Of a stretch of DNA of 64,000 nucleotides, positions 45,220-54,095 are shown piece after piece; position 1 is the stretch's first letter, and each line of letters begins with the position of its first letter. The DNA lies in NCBI RefSeq assembly GCF_009755665.1, contig NZ_CP046622.1, positions 248,001 to 312,000 on the forward strand, in the 5' to 3' direction. The notes under the pieces are model-generated. The model ran no database searches and was not told the DNA's origin. It worked only from the letters and a program-made list of their open reading frames with translations. The position numbers were made by a program, and so were the translations under genes. Source of the DNA: Variovorax paradoxus. Its GTDB lineage: Bacteria > Pseudomonadota > Gammaproteobacteria > Burkholderiales > Burkholderiaceae_C.

Positions 45220-45338
45220 CCCTCTCCCTCTCCCTCTCCGGGAGAAGGCGGGGTGAGGGCAGCTGCCCTCATATAAGAGCCGTGCTTCATCGGCGGCACG
45301 CAGCCCTCACCCCAACCCTGTCCCAGAGGGAGAGGGGG
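45220..45338. repeat. Short inverted-repeat (MITE-like) intergenic element
   Basis: Arms of about 40 bp face each other: a left arm of repeated CCCTCT units followed by GGCGGGGTGAGGGC (ending near 45260), and a right arm GCCCTCACCCC (45303-45313) followed by CAGAGGGAGAGGGGG. The roughly 40 bp between them is unrelated. It has no reading frame of its own. Elements of this look are scattered between genes in many betaproteobacteria and xanthomonads. It sits 48 bp ahead of the atzF promoter. Confidence 0.8.
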
Positions 45339-45385
45339 CAAAACTCCTGAGCGAAATCTGCTGAAGCGCGATCCTCCGATCGCCT

Positions 45386-45401
45386 TGGCACACTGCTTGC
45401 A
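45386..45401 (+). promoter_or_regulatory. Sigma-54 promoter of the atzF operon
   Basis: TGGCAC-N5-TTGCA, a perfect match to the sigma-54 -24/-12 consensus, with GG (45387-45388) and GC (45399-45400) exactly 10 bp apart. Transcription would begin near 45412, 23 bp before the atzF ATG. Sigma-54 control fits a nitrogen-scavenging operon. NtrC-type enhancer sites upstream were not recognised; the MITE-like element lies there. Confidence 0.85.
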
Positions 45402-45406
45402 TCTCG

Positions 45407-45420
45407 ACTTGTACACAAGT
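45407..45420. promoter_or_regulatory. Palindromic operator over the atzF transcription start
   Basis: ACTTGTACACAAGT: arms ACTTGT/ACAAGT with a 2-bp spacer. It fits the TnGTnnnACnA-type pattern of FadR-subfamily GntR repressors, and a GntR gene closes this cluster at 56477. It overlaps the predicted start of transcription, an ideal place for repression. A related site lies at 50238-50249 at the same distance from another sigma-54 element. Confidence 0.65.
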
Positions 45421-45434
45421 TTGGATGCTTTGAT

Positions 45435-47144
45435 ATGGTGCATGAAGAAAACGGATCGGCCGCCGCGGCGTGGATCGCGCGCTTCCCTCGGCCCGTGCCC
45501 GGCGTGGATACGGGAAAAGGCCCGCTCGCCGGCCTGCGCTTCGCCGTCAAGGACAACATCGACGTGGCCGGCGTGCCCACCACGGCCGCCTGTCCATCGT
45601 TCGATCGCCGGCCCACCGAGCACTCGGCCGTGGTGCAGAAGCTGCTCGATGCCGGTGCATCGCTGCTCGGCAAGACCAACCTCGATCAGTTCGCCTGCGG
45701 CCTGAACGGCACGCGCTCTCCGTATGGCGAGGTGCCCAACGCCTTCGACCCGCGCTATGTCTCGGGCGGCTCCAGCTCGGGCTCGGCCTATGTGGTGGCC
45801 GCGGGTGAGGTTGATTTCGCGCTCGGCACCGACACGGCCGGTTCGGGCCGCGTGCCCGCCGGGCTCAACAACATCGTCGGCATCAAGCCTTCGCGCGGCT
45901 TGCTGAGTGCGTTCGGCGTGGTGCCTGCTGCGCAGAGCGCGGACTGCGTGTCGATCTTCGCGCGCACGGTCGGCCTGGCTGTCGACGTGCTTCTTGCGGC
46001 CGCGGGTCCGGACGCGCGCGATCCTTATTCGCGCGAACTTGCCTTGCGCAGCGACCCCTTTACACCGGCATTTCGCTTCGGCGTGCCCGATACGCTGAGC
46101 TTCTTCGGCGACACCGAAGCCGAAGCAGCCTTCCGCGACGCACAGGCGCGGCTCGTCGCGCTCGGCGGCACGCCGATGACGATTCCCTTCGCGCCGCTGG
46201 CCGAGGCCGCCGCGCTGCTCTATGAGAGCGCACTGGTGGCCGAGCGCTATGCCGCGGTGCGCGGGTTTTTTGATGCGCACGGCTCCCAGGTCATCGAACC
46301 GGTGCGCGGCATTCTCGAGAGCGGACGCGGCTACAGCGCCGCCGATGTGTTCGAGGCGCAGACAAGACTGCGCGCGCTCGCGCAACAGGTCGAGCCGATG
46401 TGGCGCGGCATCGACGTGCTGCTGGTGCCAACGGCGCCCACGCACTACACGCGCGACCAGATGCGCGCCGATCCGGTCGTGCTCAACCGCAACCTCGGCG
46501 CGTACACCAACTTCGTCAACCTGCTGGACTACGCCGCCATTTCGGTGCCGAGTTCGCTGCGCGCCGACGGCCTGCCGTTCGGCATCACGCTGATCGCGCC
46601 GTGCGGCAGCGACCTTGCGCTGGCCGATCTGGGCCAGCGCTATCACCACGCCACTGGGCTGCCGCAAGGCGCCACCGGCTTACCGCTGCCAGAGCCGCGC
46701 GCCATTCTGGGCCTGGGCGTCTCGCAAGTGCAGACGATGCCCATCGCTGTCGTCGGCGCACACCTTTCGGGCATGCCGCTCAATAGCCAGCTCACCGAGC
46801 GCGGCGCCACGCTGCTGCGTGCCACGACCACCGCGCCCCGCTACCGGCTGCATGCATTGCCCGGCACCGTGCCGCCCAAGCCGGGCCTGCAGCGCAGCGC
46901 AGGCGGCGGTACCGCCATCGCGCTCGAGGTGTGGTCGGTTCCGGTTGCGCAGGTCGGCAGCTTCCTGGCGCTGATTCCGCCTCCACTGGGGCTCGGCAGC
47001 GTGGAGCTTGCCGACGGCAGCTGGGTGCACGGCTTCATCTGCGAAGGCCATGCGCTGGCCGACGCCGAAGACGTGAGCCACCACGGCGGCTGGCGTGCCT
47101 ACATCGCGAGCCGCACCGTTCCTTCCCAAGCCATTTCAACCTGA
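45435..47144 (+). CDS. atzF: Allophanate hydrolase AtzF
   Basis: 569 residues. The amidase-signature catalytic set is complete: K39 (FAVKDN), cis-serine S113 (GGSSSG) and S137 (DTAGSGR). A C-terminal AtzF-type domain (about 450-569, ending GWRAYIASR) follows. It converts allophanate to ammonia and carbon dioxide. No urea carboxylase gene is nearby, so allophanate probably comes from biuret-type hydrolysis by the isochorismatase enzymes in the same cluster. It is the first gene behind a sigma-54 promoter. Confidence 0.95.
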   Translation: MVHEENGSAAAAWIARFPRPVPGVDTGKGPLAGLRFAVKDNIDVAGVPTTAACPSFDRRPTEHSAVVQKLLDAGASLLGKTNLDQFACGLNGTRSPYGEVPNAFDPRYVSGGSSSGSAYVVAAGEVDFALGTDTAGSGRVPAGLNNIVGIKPSRGLLSAFGVVPAAQSADCVSIFARTVGLAVDVLLAAAGPDARDPYSRELALRSDPFTPAFRFGVPDTLSFFGDTEAEAAFRDAQARLVALGGTPMTIPFAPLAEAAALLYESALVAERYAAVRGFFDAHGSQVIEPVRGILESGRGYSAADVFEAQTRLRALAQQVEPMWRGIDVLLVPTAPTHYTRDQMRADPVVLNRNLGAYTNFVNLLDYAAISVPSSLRADGLPFGITLIAPCGSDLALADLGQRYHHATGLPQGATGLPLPEPRAILGLGVSQVQTMPIAVVGAHLSGMPLNSQLTERGATLLRATTTAPRYRLHALPGTVPPKPGLQRSAGGGTAIALEVWSVPVAQVGSFLALIPPPLGLGSVELADGSWVHGFICEGHALADAEDVSHHGGWRAYIASRTVPSQAIST

Positions 47145-47161
47145 TCGATCGAGGAGTCTTC

Positions 47162-48166
47162 ATGAGCATCCCTGAAAAATCGCCCGCCGCCGCGTCGCGC
47201 CGCCAGCTGTTGCAAGCCGGCGCAGCGGGCTTGGCCGTGCTGGCCGCACCGGCCATCGTGCGAGCGCAAGCCGCACCGAAGATCCGAATCGGCTTCTGGC
47301 CCGTGGCCGCCGGCCTCCCCTTCTTTGCCGCGGTGGACCGCGGTTACTTCAAGGAAGCCGGCCTCGACGTGGAGCCGCTCAAGTTCGCCGGCGCGCAGCA
47401 GGTCATGGAAGGCATGCTGGCGGGCCGCTGCGACGGCAGCTCCAACGGCACCGGCTCTGCCAACCTCGCCATCGGCGAGATTGCGCAGCCGGGCCTCTTC
47501 AAGATCTTCTGCACCAACCCGAGCAACGCCAAGTTCGTGCTCGACGAGTTCATCGTCGCCAAGGACAGCCCGATCAAGACCATGGCCGAGCTGGCCGGCA
47601 AGAAGATCGCGTCCGGCCCCGGCATCCAGAACGTGACGTTGTGCAAGACCATGCTCGAACGCGCCGGCGCCAAAGGGGCCACGGTGAGCGAGCTGCCCAT
47701 CGGCCAGCACGTGGCCGCGCTCGTCGCGGGCCAGGTCGACGCCTGCTACACGCTGGAGCCCACCGGCACTGTGGGCCGCATGAACGGCACCACGCGCGTC
47801 ATCGAAGCCGGCGTGGTCGCCAGGTATATCCTGGGCGATCCCATGGCGCCCTGGCACGGCGGCGCGGCCAGTCTCACGAGCGAGTTCATCAAGAAGAACC
47901 CGGAAGTCGCCAAGAAGTACATCGCCGCCTATGCGCGCGGCGTGGAGCTGGTGCGCACCAAGCCCGACGACGCCCGCCAGCACATGAAGGGCTACACCGC
48001 CATCGAGGGCAAGCTCACGGCCGAAGTACCTCTCGCCTCTTACATGCTCTACAACGAGTTCAAGCCCAGCGACGTGGCCTACTTCCAGAAGTTCTACGAC
48101 CTGTTCACCGAGAAAGGCATCTTCGAGAAGAAGGTGCTGGTGGACGGCCTGCTCTACAAGGCATGA
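47162..48166 (+). CDS. ABC transporter solute-binding protein (NMT1/SsuA type)
   Basis: 334 residues. A twin-arginine-like signal (SRRQLLQAGAAGLAVLAAPA) precedes an NMT1/THI5-like domain: KIRIGFWPVAAGLPFFAAVD, then GYFKEAGLDVEPLKFAGAQ and VDACYTLEPTGTVGR. Relatives bind taurine, nitrate, pyrimidine precursors or urea derivatives. GAGGAG at 47151-47156 fixes the start. It overlaps the permease gene by ATGA. The likely ligand here is a urea-type nitrogen compound, inferred from neighbours. Confidence 0.93.
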   Translation: MSIPEKSPAAASRRQLLQAGAAGLAVLAAPAIVRAQAAPKIRIGFWPVAAGLPFFAAVDRGYFKEAGLDVEPLKFAGAQQVMEGMLAGRCDGSSNGTGSANLAIGEIAQPGLFKIFCTNPSNAKFVLDEFIVAKDSPIKTMAELAGKKIASGPGIQNVTLCKTMLERAGAKGATVSELPIGQHVAALVAGQVDACYTLEPTGTVGRMNGTTRVIEAGVVARYILGDPMAPWHGGAASLTSEFIKKNPEVAKKYIAAYARGVELVRTKPDDARQHMKGYTAIEGKLTAEVPLASYMLYNEFKPSDVAYFQKFYDLFTEKGIFEKKVLVDGLLYKA

Positions 48167-49002
48167 CCATGGCGGACGCAAGCACGACCACGGCCGCGCC
48201 GTGGACGCCGCCGGCCGCCGGAGCCCCGGCAGCGGCTTTGCCCAAGCCCCCGCTGCGCGACCGGCTGCTGCCCTTCATCGGACCCGTGGTGCTGTTCATC
48301 GTGTGGGACCTGGCGGTGCGGCTCGGCTTCATCAAGCCGATCCTGCTGCCCACGCCCGCCGACACCGTTGCGGCGCTGATCACGGGGCTTGCGGGTGGGC
48401 CGCTGCTCACCGACTTTGCGATGACCGTGTGGCGCACGCTGCAGGCCTTTCTGATTGCGGCGGTGGTCGGCGTGCCGCTGGGCGTGCTGCTCGGCAGCAA
48501 TGAGAAGGCCTACCGCAGCGTCGAATTCCTGATCGACTTCTTCCGCTCCACGCCTTCGTCCGCGCTCATTCCGCTGTTCCTCCTGATCTTCGGCGTGTCC
48601 GACGTCAACAAGGTGGCCATTGCGGCTTTCGGTGCGCTGCTGATCGTGGTGTTCAACAGCGCCTATGGCGTCATCAATGCGCGCAAGCAGCGCGTGATGG
48701 CGGCGCGTGTCATGGGTGCCTCGCGCTGGCAGATCTTCAAGGACGTGCTGGTGTGGGAAAGCCTGCAGCCCAGCTTCGTGGGCCTGCGCTCGGCGGTGTC
48801 GATGGCCTTGGTGATCGTCATCGTGGCCGAGATGTTCATCGGCTCCGACACCGGCCTTGGCCACCGCATCATCGATGCGCAGCAGGTGCTCAACGTGAAG
48901 AGCATGTATGCGGCCATTCTTGCCGCCGGTGCGCTGGGCTATGCGCTCAACATTCTCTTTCTTGTGGCCGAGCGCCGCATCGTGCACTGGAGCGGCCGAT
49001 GA
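48163..49002 (+). CDS. ABC transporter permease (SsuC/TauC type)
   Basis: 279 residues with six predicted helices and the EAA loop around [20 protein letters not shown]. The first about 30 residues are Ala/Pro/Thr-rich. The ATG overlaps the binding-protein stop (48163-48166); a second ATG lies 6 bp further on. It forms the membrane channel of importer 1 with the neighbouring binding protein and ATPase. Confidence 0.94.
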   Translation: MTMADASTTTAAPWTPPAAGAPAAALPKPPLRDRLLPFIGPVVLFIVWDLAVRLGFIKPILLPTPADTVAALITGLAGGPLLTDFAMTVWRTLQAFLIAAVVGVPLGVLLGSNEKAYRSVEFLIDFFRSTPSSALIPLFLLIFGVSDVNKVAIAAFGALLIVVFNSAYGVINARKQRVMAARVMGASRWQIFKDVLVWESLQPSFVGLRSAVSMALVIVIVAEMFIGSDTGLGHRIIDAQQVLNVKSMYAAILAAGALGYALNILFLVAERRIVHWSGR

Positions 49003-49832
49003 AAGCCACGCAAGACATCGTCGTGAACGGCCCGGTGTATGCCGACGTGCCCAAGCCCGTCTTCAAGCCCGGCCCCGCCGGCACGCACATCACCATCCGC
49101 GGCCTGACCAAGTACTTTGCCGGCTGGCCGCTGTACGAGAACTTCGATCTCGACATTCCCAAGCACAAGATCGTCTCGGTGTTCGGCCCCAACGGCTGCG
49201 GCAAGTCCACGCTCATCAACATGATCGCGGGGCTCATTCCCATCGATGCGGGCGAGATCCTGTTCGACGGCAAGCAGCGCAAGGACACCAAGATCGGCTA
49301 CGTGTTCCAGAACTACCGCGAGGCGATGTTCCCGTGGATGCGCACCATCGACAACATCGCCTACCCGCTGAAGCTCGAAGGGCGCAGCAAGGCCGAGGTC
49401 GACCGGCGCATGGAAGAGCTGGTGGCGTCCTTCGACGTCAAGTTCGACCTGAAGCGCTTTCCGTACGAACTCTCGGGCGGCCAGCAGCAGACCGCATCGA
49501 TCATGCGGGCGCTCGCGCCCAACCCCGAAGTGCTGTTTCTCGACGAGCCGTTTTCCGCGCTCGATTTCGAGATGACGCTCTTCATCCGCGAGAAGCTGCA
49601 GGAAGTGTTCATGCAGACCGGCACCACCATGCTGCTGGTGTCGCACGACCTCGAAGAGGCCGTGTACCTGGCCGACGAGGTGTTGCTTCTGACCAAGCGG
49701 CCCACCAGGGTGGCCGAGATCCTGCGCTACGGCGATGCCCGGCCGCGCACGGTCGAGACGCTGAGCACCGAGAGCTTTGTCGCAATGAAGAAGCTCAGCC
49801 TCGACATCTTTCAACGCGAGGTGCGCAGATGA
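48999..49832 (+). CDS. ABC transporter ATP-binding protein (SsuB/TauB type)
   Basis: 277 residues. Walker [12 protein letters not shown]-loop [14 protein letters not shown], signature LSGGQQQ, Walker [13 protein letters not shown] and H-loop [10 protein letters not shown] are all intact. An N-terminal extension of about 30 residues precedes the domain. It energises importer 1. Its start and stop each overlap the neighbouring genes by ATGA, so importer 1 and the AtzH-like protein are translationally coupled. Confidence 0.95.
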   Translation: MKATQDIVVNGPVYADVPKPVFKPGPAGTHITIRGLTKYFAGWPLYENFDLDIPKHKIVSVFGPNGCGKSTLINMIAGLIPIDAGEILFDGKQRKDTKIGYVFQNYREAMFPWMRTIDNIAYPLKLEGRSKAEVDRRMEELVASFDVKFDLKRFPYELSGGQQQTASIMRALAPNPEVLFLDEPFSALDFEMTLFIREKLQEVFMQTGTTMLLVSHDLEEAVYLADEVLLLTKRPTRVAEILRYGDARPRTVETLSTESFVAMKKLSLDIFQREVRR

Positions 49833-50209
49833 CCCTGGAAATCAACATCCCCGAAGTGCTTGCCGAAGTGACCGCGGTGTTCGCGCGCTACGAAGAAGCA
49901 CTGGTCACCAACCGGCGCGATGTGCTCGACGAGCTGTTCTGGAACAGCCCGCACACGCTGCGCTACGGCTACGCCGAGAACCACTACGGCCATGCGGCGA
50001 TCAGCGCCTTTCGTGCGTCGCTGCCGGTGCAGAGCCCGCCGCGCGAGTTGCTGCGCACCGTCATCACCACCTACGGCCGCGACTTCGCGACCGCCAATAC
50101 CGAGTTCTGCCGCGAAGGCGGCCGCCAGACGGGCCGCCAGAGCCAGACCTGGCTGCGCACCGCCGATGGCTGGCGCGTGGCCGCCGCGCACGTGAGCCTG
50201 ATCGACTGA
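49829..50209 (+). CDS. AtzH-like DUF3225 (SnoaL-fold) protein
   Basis: 126 residues. [20 protein letters not shown], then [20 protein letters not shown] and [20 protein letters not shown] match DUF3225. AtzH of Pseudomonas ADP is reported to turn 1,3-dicarboxyurea into allophanate, with Tyr22 and Arg46 needed; the equivalent Y21 and R45 are present here, offset by one. AtzH normally accompanies AtzG and AtzE, both absent from this cluster. Its ATG overlaps the ATPase stop. Confidence 0.9.
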   Translation: MTLEINIPEVLAEVTAVFARYEEALVTNRRDVLDELFWNSPHTLRYGYAENHYGHAAISAFRASLPVQSPPRELLRTVITTYGRDFATANTEFCREGGRQTGRQSQTWLRTADGWRVAAAHVSLID

Positions 50210-50215
50210 ACAGGC

Positions 50216-50231
50216 AGGCACATTTTTTGCA
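50216..50231 (+). promoter_or_regulatory. Second sigma-54 promoter, upstream of importer 2
   Basis: AGGCAC-N5-TTGCA, with GG (50217-50218) and GC (50229-50230) exactly 10 bp apart; only the first base differs from TGGCAC. It lies in the 53 bp gap before the BMP-type binding protein. It aligns base for base with the atzF promoter over the -24 and -12 elements and the following palindrome. Confidence 0.78.
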
Positions 50232-50237
50232 CCCCAC

Positions 50238-50249
50238 CTTGTATCCAAG
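50238..50249. promoter_or_regulatory. Second CTTG-N4-CAAG palindrome
   Basis: CTTGTATCCAAG matches CTTGTACACAAG (45408-45419) at 10 of 12 positions. It begins eight bases after the -12 GC, exactly as in the atzF promoter. It is probably bound by the same GntR repressor. It also overlaps the expected transcription start. Confidence 0.6.
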
Positions 50250-50262
50250 ACCGGAGAACCCC

Positions 50263-51381
50263 ATGACCAGCCCCATCAATCGCCGCGAGTCCCTCAAATC
50301 CCTGGCCGCGCTCGGCGCTGCCGGTTCCCTTGGAGGCTGGAGCGCCCTTGCCGGCGCACAGGCCAAGCCGCTGACCGTCGGCGTGATCTACGTCGGCGCG
50401 CGCGACGACTATGGCTACAACCAGGCGCACGCCATGGCGGCGGCCGAGGTCAAGAAGCTGCCCGGCGTGAAGGTGGTCGAAGAAGAGAACGTGTCCGAGA
50501 CCGCCGCCGTGCAGAAGACGATGGCCGGCATGATCTCGCAGGACGGCGCCAAGCTGCTGTTTCCCACGTCGTTCGGCTACTTCGATCCGCACATCCTTGC
50601 CGTGGCGCCCAAGAACCCCGATGTGCGCTTCTCGCACTGCGGCGGCCTCTGGACCGAGGGCAAGCACCCGAAGAACGTCGGCAGTTTCTTCGGCTACATC
50701 GACGAGTGCCAGTTCCTGAACGGCGTGATCGCGGCGCACATGACCAAGAGCAACAAGATCGCCTTCGTTGCCGCCAAGCCCATTCCGCAAGTGCTGCGCA
50801 ACATCAACGCCTTTACGCTCGGCGCGCGCTCAGTCAAGCCGAACATCACCTGCAGCGTGATCTTCACCGGCGACTGGTCGATGGCCGTGAAGGAAGCCGA
50901 GGCCACCAACAGCCTGGCCGACCAGGGCTGCGACGCGTTCACCATGCACGTCGACGGCCCCAAGGTGGTGGTGGAGACGGCGGCCAAGCGCGGCAAGATG
51001 GTTTGCGGCTACCACGCGAGCCAGGCCAAGCTGGCACCCAATGCGTATCTCACCGGTGCCGAGTGGAACTGGCTCACGGCCTACAAGGCGGCCATCGAGG
51101 CCGCTCAAGCCGGCAAGCCGCACCCCAACTTCCTGCGCGGAGGCCTGAAGGAAGGCTACGTGAAGATGTCCGCCTACGGCCCCATGGTGCCCGACGCCGC
51201 AAAGAAGCAGGCCGACGACATCAAGGCCAGGATGATCGCGGGCACCTTCGACATCTTCAAGGACGGCATCAAGGACAACAAGGGCGCCGTCGTGGTGCCG
51301 GCCGGCAAGGTGCTGAAGCAGACCGACCTGGAGCTGGAAAAGATGAACTACCTGGTCGAAGGCGTGATCGGCTCGGCCTGA
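50263..51381 (+). CDS. BMP/PnrA-family ABC solute-binding lipoprotein-like protein
   Basis: 372 residues. The signal region has a twin-arginine-like pattern (NRRESLKSLAALGAAGSLGG) rather than a lipobox. The BmpA-type fold shows VGVIYVGARDDYGYNQAHAM, then GGLWTEGKHPKNVGSFFGYI and GAEWNWLTAYKAAIEAAQAG. Family members bind nucleosides or purine-like compounds, though several are linked to urea or nitrogen-compound operons. GGAG before the ATG supports the start. It begins importer 2. Confidence 0.93.
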   Translation: MTSPINRRESLKSLAALGAAGSLGGWSALAGAQAKPLTVGVIYVGARDDYGYNQAHAMAAAEVKKLPGVKVVEEENVSETAAVQKTMAGMISQDGAKLLFPTSFGYFDPHILAVAPKNPDVRFSHCGGLWTEGKHPKNVGSFFGYIDECQFLNGVIAAHMTKSNKIAFVAAKPIPQVLRNINAFTLGARSVKPNITCSVIFTGDWSMAVKEAEATNSLADQGCDAFTMHVDGPKVVVETAAKRGKMVCGYHASQAKLAPNAYLTGAEWNWLTAYKAAIEAAQAGKPHPNFLRGGLKEGYVKMSAYGPMVPDAAKKQADDIKARMIAGTFDIFKDGIKDNKGAVVVPAGKVLKQTDLELEKMNYLVEGVIGSA

Positions 51382-51399
51382 TCCGGGTTCATCATCACC

Positions 51400-52461
51400 A
51401 TGCGCCACGCGCTCAAGGAATTTGCCCTGCCGGTGTTCGCCATTGCGGCAGCGCTGCTGCTCTTCGGTGTGCTGGTGGCCTTTGCCGGCGTCGATCCGGT
51501 GGAGGTCTGGGCAACGCTGTTCAAGGGTGCGTTCGGCGACTGGTTTTCTTGGCAGAACACGTTGCAGCGCGCTGCGCCGCTGATGCTCACCGCGCTGTGC
51601 GTGGCGCTGCCGGCGCGGGCGGGGCTCATCGTCATCGGCGGAGAGGGGGCGCTGGTGCTGGGCGGCCTGGCCTCTGCGGCGCTCGCGCACGCGGTGCCCT
51701 TGCCTCATAACTTCGTGGGCACCGCGGCGGTGTGCGCTGCGGGCGCTCTTGCCGGGGCGCTGTGGATCGCGCTTGCGGGCTGGCTGCGCCAGTACCGCGG
51801 CATCAACGAAACCATCAGCAGCCTGCTGCTGGCCTACATTGCCATCGGCATCTTCAAGCACCTTGTCGAGGGGCCGCTGCGCGACCCGGCCAGCCTCAAC
51901 AAGCCATCGACCCATGCGCTGAACGAGGGGCTGCTGATCGGCGGCATCGGTGGCTCCGACGTGCACTGGGGCTTCGTCATCGGTGTGCTCGCTTGCCTCG
52001 GGCTCGCGTGGTGGCTGCGCGCCACGGCCTCGGGCTTTTCGGTGCGCGTGGTGGGCGGCAATCCGCGCACGGCGCAGCTCGTAGGGCTGCCGGCCACGCG
52101 GCTCATCCTCGGTGCCTGCGCACTCGGCGGTGCCTGCGCGGGGCTCGCTGGCGCGGTCGAGGTGGCGGCGGTTCACACCAATGCCAATGCTTCGTTGATT
52201 GCGGGCTACGGGTATGCGGGCATCCTGGTGTCGTTCATCGCGCGGCACAACCCCGCGGCCATCGTGCCGGTGGCCATCCTGTTCGGCGGCTTCGGTGCGG
52301 CGGGCAGCCTGTTGCAGCGGCGGCTCGGCTTGCCCGATGCATCGGTGCTGGTGCTGCAGGGCATTGCGTTCGTGCTCATTCTTGCGAGCGAGGGCCTGCG
52401 CATGATCGACTGGAGCGCGCTGCGCGCACGCATGCTCCGCGCTTCGGGGAGCCCGGCATGA
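51400..52461 (+). CDS. ABC transporter permease (YufP/BPL_HI type), importer 2
   Basis: 353 residues with about ten hydrophobic segments. ALPARAGLIVIGGEGALVLG and QYRGINETISSLLLAYIAIG match the branched-chain/nucleoside permease superfamily that partners BMP binding proteins. It starts 18 bp after the binding-protein stop and overlaps the second permease by ATGA (52458-52461). Confidence 0.93.
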   Translation: MRHALKEFALPVFAIAAALLLFGVLVAFAGVDPVEVWATLFKGAFGDWFSWQNTLQRAAPLMLTALCVALPARAGLIVIGGEGALVLGGLASAALAHAVPLPHNFVGTAAVCAAGALAGALWIALAGWLRQYRGINETISSLLLAYIAIGIFKHLVEGPLRDPASLNKPSTHALNEGLLIGGIGGSDVHWGFVIGVLACLGLAWWLRATASGFSVRVVGGNPRTAQLVGLPATRLILGACALGGACAGLAGAVEVAAVHTNANASLIAGYGYAGILVSFIARHNPAAIVPVAILFGGFGAAGSLLQRRLGLPDASVLVLQGIAFVLILASEGLRMIDWSALRARMLRASGSPA

Positions 52462-53381
52462 CGGTTGACCAGTGGATCGCGCTCGCGGCCGGCATCGTCG
52501 GCGGTGCGCTGCGCGTGGGCGCACCGTTTCTCTTCGTGAGCCTGGGTGAATGCCTTACCGAGAAGTCGGGGCGCATCAACCTCGGGCTCGAGGGCGTGCT
52601 GGTGCTGTCGGCCATGGCGGCTTTCGGTGGCGCCTATCTCACCGATTCGGCCTGGCTCGGCGTGCTGATCGGCGCTGTGGCGGGCGCGGCGCTCGCGCTG
52701 CTGCACGGCGTGTTGTGTTCGCTCGACCGCGTGAACGATGTGGCCACGGGCATCGCGCTGATGCTGCTCGGCACGGGGCTCGCGTTCTACCTGGGCAAGC
52801 CACTGATCCAGCCGCAGGCGCCTCAGATTCCCGCCATACCGCTGGGCTTCTGGAGCGACAACACGGTGGTGCGATCGGCGCTGCAGCTCAATGCGCTGGT
52901 ACCCATCGGCGTGGCGCTCGCAGTGCTGCTGTGGTGGGGCTTTGCGCGCACACGCGCCGGCCTGCTGGTGCGCATGGCCGGCGATTCGGCGCAGGCGACG
53001 CGCGCGCTCGGCTACTCGGTCTCGGGCCTGCGCATCGCGGCGACAACGGCCGGCGGCTTCATCGCCGGGCTCGGCGGCGCGTCGCTCACGCTGTTTTATC
53101 CGGGCAGCTGGAACGAAGGCATTTCCAGCGGCCAGGGCCTCATTGCGGTGGCGCTCGTGATCTTTGCGCGCTGGAGCCCCCTGCGCTGCGTGGGTGCTGC
53201 GTTTCTCTTCGGCGGCGCGGGTGCCATCGGGCCCGCGCTGCAGTCCATCGGCATCGGCTGGGGCTATCACCTGTTCAACACCGTGCCCTACGTGCTCACG
53301 CTGGTCATTCTTGTGCTTACCTGCAGGCCCGGCAGCACGGCACTCGGCAGCCCCGGCGAACTTTCATCGACAAGGAACTGA
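52458..53381 (+). CDS. ABC transporter permease (YufQ type), importer 2
   Basis: 307 residues with eight to nine hydrophobic segments. [20 protein letters not shown] and the loop [20 protein letters not shown] are typical of the second permease of nucleoside-type importers. The ATG overlaps the first permease stop. It is followed 5 bp later by the biuret-hydrolase-like gene, tying transport to hydrolysis. Confidence 0.93.
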   Translation: MTVDQWIALAAGIVGGALRVGAPFLFVSLGECLTEKSGRINLGLEGVLVLSAMAAFGGAYLTDSAWLGVLIGAVAGAALALLHGVLCSLDRVNDVATGIALMLLGTGLAFYLGKPLIQPQAPQIPAIPLGFWSDNTVVRSALQLNALVPIGVALAVLLWWGFARTRAGLLVRMAGDSAQATRALGYSVSGLRIAATTAGGFIAGLGGASLTLFYPGSWNEGISSGQGLIAVALVIFARWSPLRCVGAAFLFGGAGAIGPALQSIGIGWGYHLFNTVPYVLTLVILVLTCRPGSTALGSPGELSSTRN

Positions 53382-53386
53382 ACGCC

Positions 53387-54088
53387 ATGACAACGACAAC
53401 TGGCCGCCACGTGGATGCCGAACCCTATGCCTGGCCCTACAACGGCGCATTGCGGCCCGACAACACCGCGCTCGTCGTGATCGACATGCAGACCGACTTC
53501 TGCGGCAAGGGCGGGTATGTCGACGTGATGGGATACGACCTCTCGCTGGTCCAGGCGCCGATCCAGCCCATTGCGCGCACGCTCGCGGCGATGCGGCCGC
53601 TGGGCTTTCACATCATTCATACGCGCGAAGGCCACCGGCCCGACCTGGCGGACCTGCCCGCCAACAAGCGCTGGCGCTCGCGGCAGATTGGCGCCGGCGG
53701 CGTGGGCATTGGCGACGACGGGCCGTGCGGACGCATCCTGGTGCGCGGCGAGCCGGGCTGGGAAATCATTCCGGAACTGGCGCCGCTCGCCGGCGAGGTG
53801 GTGATCGACAAGCCCGGCAAGGGGTCGTTCTACGCGACGGATCTCGAACTGATCTTGCGCACGCGCGGCATCGAGAACCTGATTCTTGCGGGCATCACCA
53901 CGGACGTGTGCGTGCACACCACGATGCGCGACGCCAACGACCGCGGCTTCGAATGCCTGCTGCTGTCCGACTGCACGGCTGCCACCGACCACGGCAACCA
54001 TCTTGCAGCGCTGAAGATGATCACGATGCAGGGCGGCGTGTTCGGTGCGCACGCCGGTTCGCAGCAACTGCTGGCCGCGCTCGGGTGA
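53387..54088 (+). CDS. Isochorismatase-family amidohydrolase, probable biuret hydrolase
   Basis: 233 residues. The triad is D33 (VVIDMQTDF), K142 ([10 protein letters not shown]) and C175 (TTDVCVHTT); Q215 (MQGG) is also present. As I recall, Rhizobium biuret hydrolase BiuH uses D36, K142, C175 and Q215, so the spacing is nearly identical. Biuret hydrolysis gives allophanate, the substrate of AtzF in this cluster. The family is broad (RutB, nicotinamidase), so the substrate is inferred. AAGGA at 53372 supports the start. Confidence 0.85.
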   Translation: MTTTTGRHVDAEPYAWPYNGALRPDNTALVVIDMQTDFCGKGGYVDVMGYDLSLVQAPIQPIARTLAAMRPLGFHIIHTREGHRPDLADLPANKRWRSRQIGAGGVGIGDDGPCGRILVRGEPGWEIIPELAPLAGEVVIDKPGKGSFYATDLELILRTRGIENLILAGITTDVCVHTTMRDANDRGFECLLLSDCTAATDHGNHLAALKMITMQGGVFGAHAGSQQLLAALG

Positions 54089-54095
54089 TTCACGC

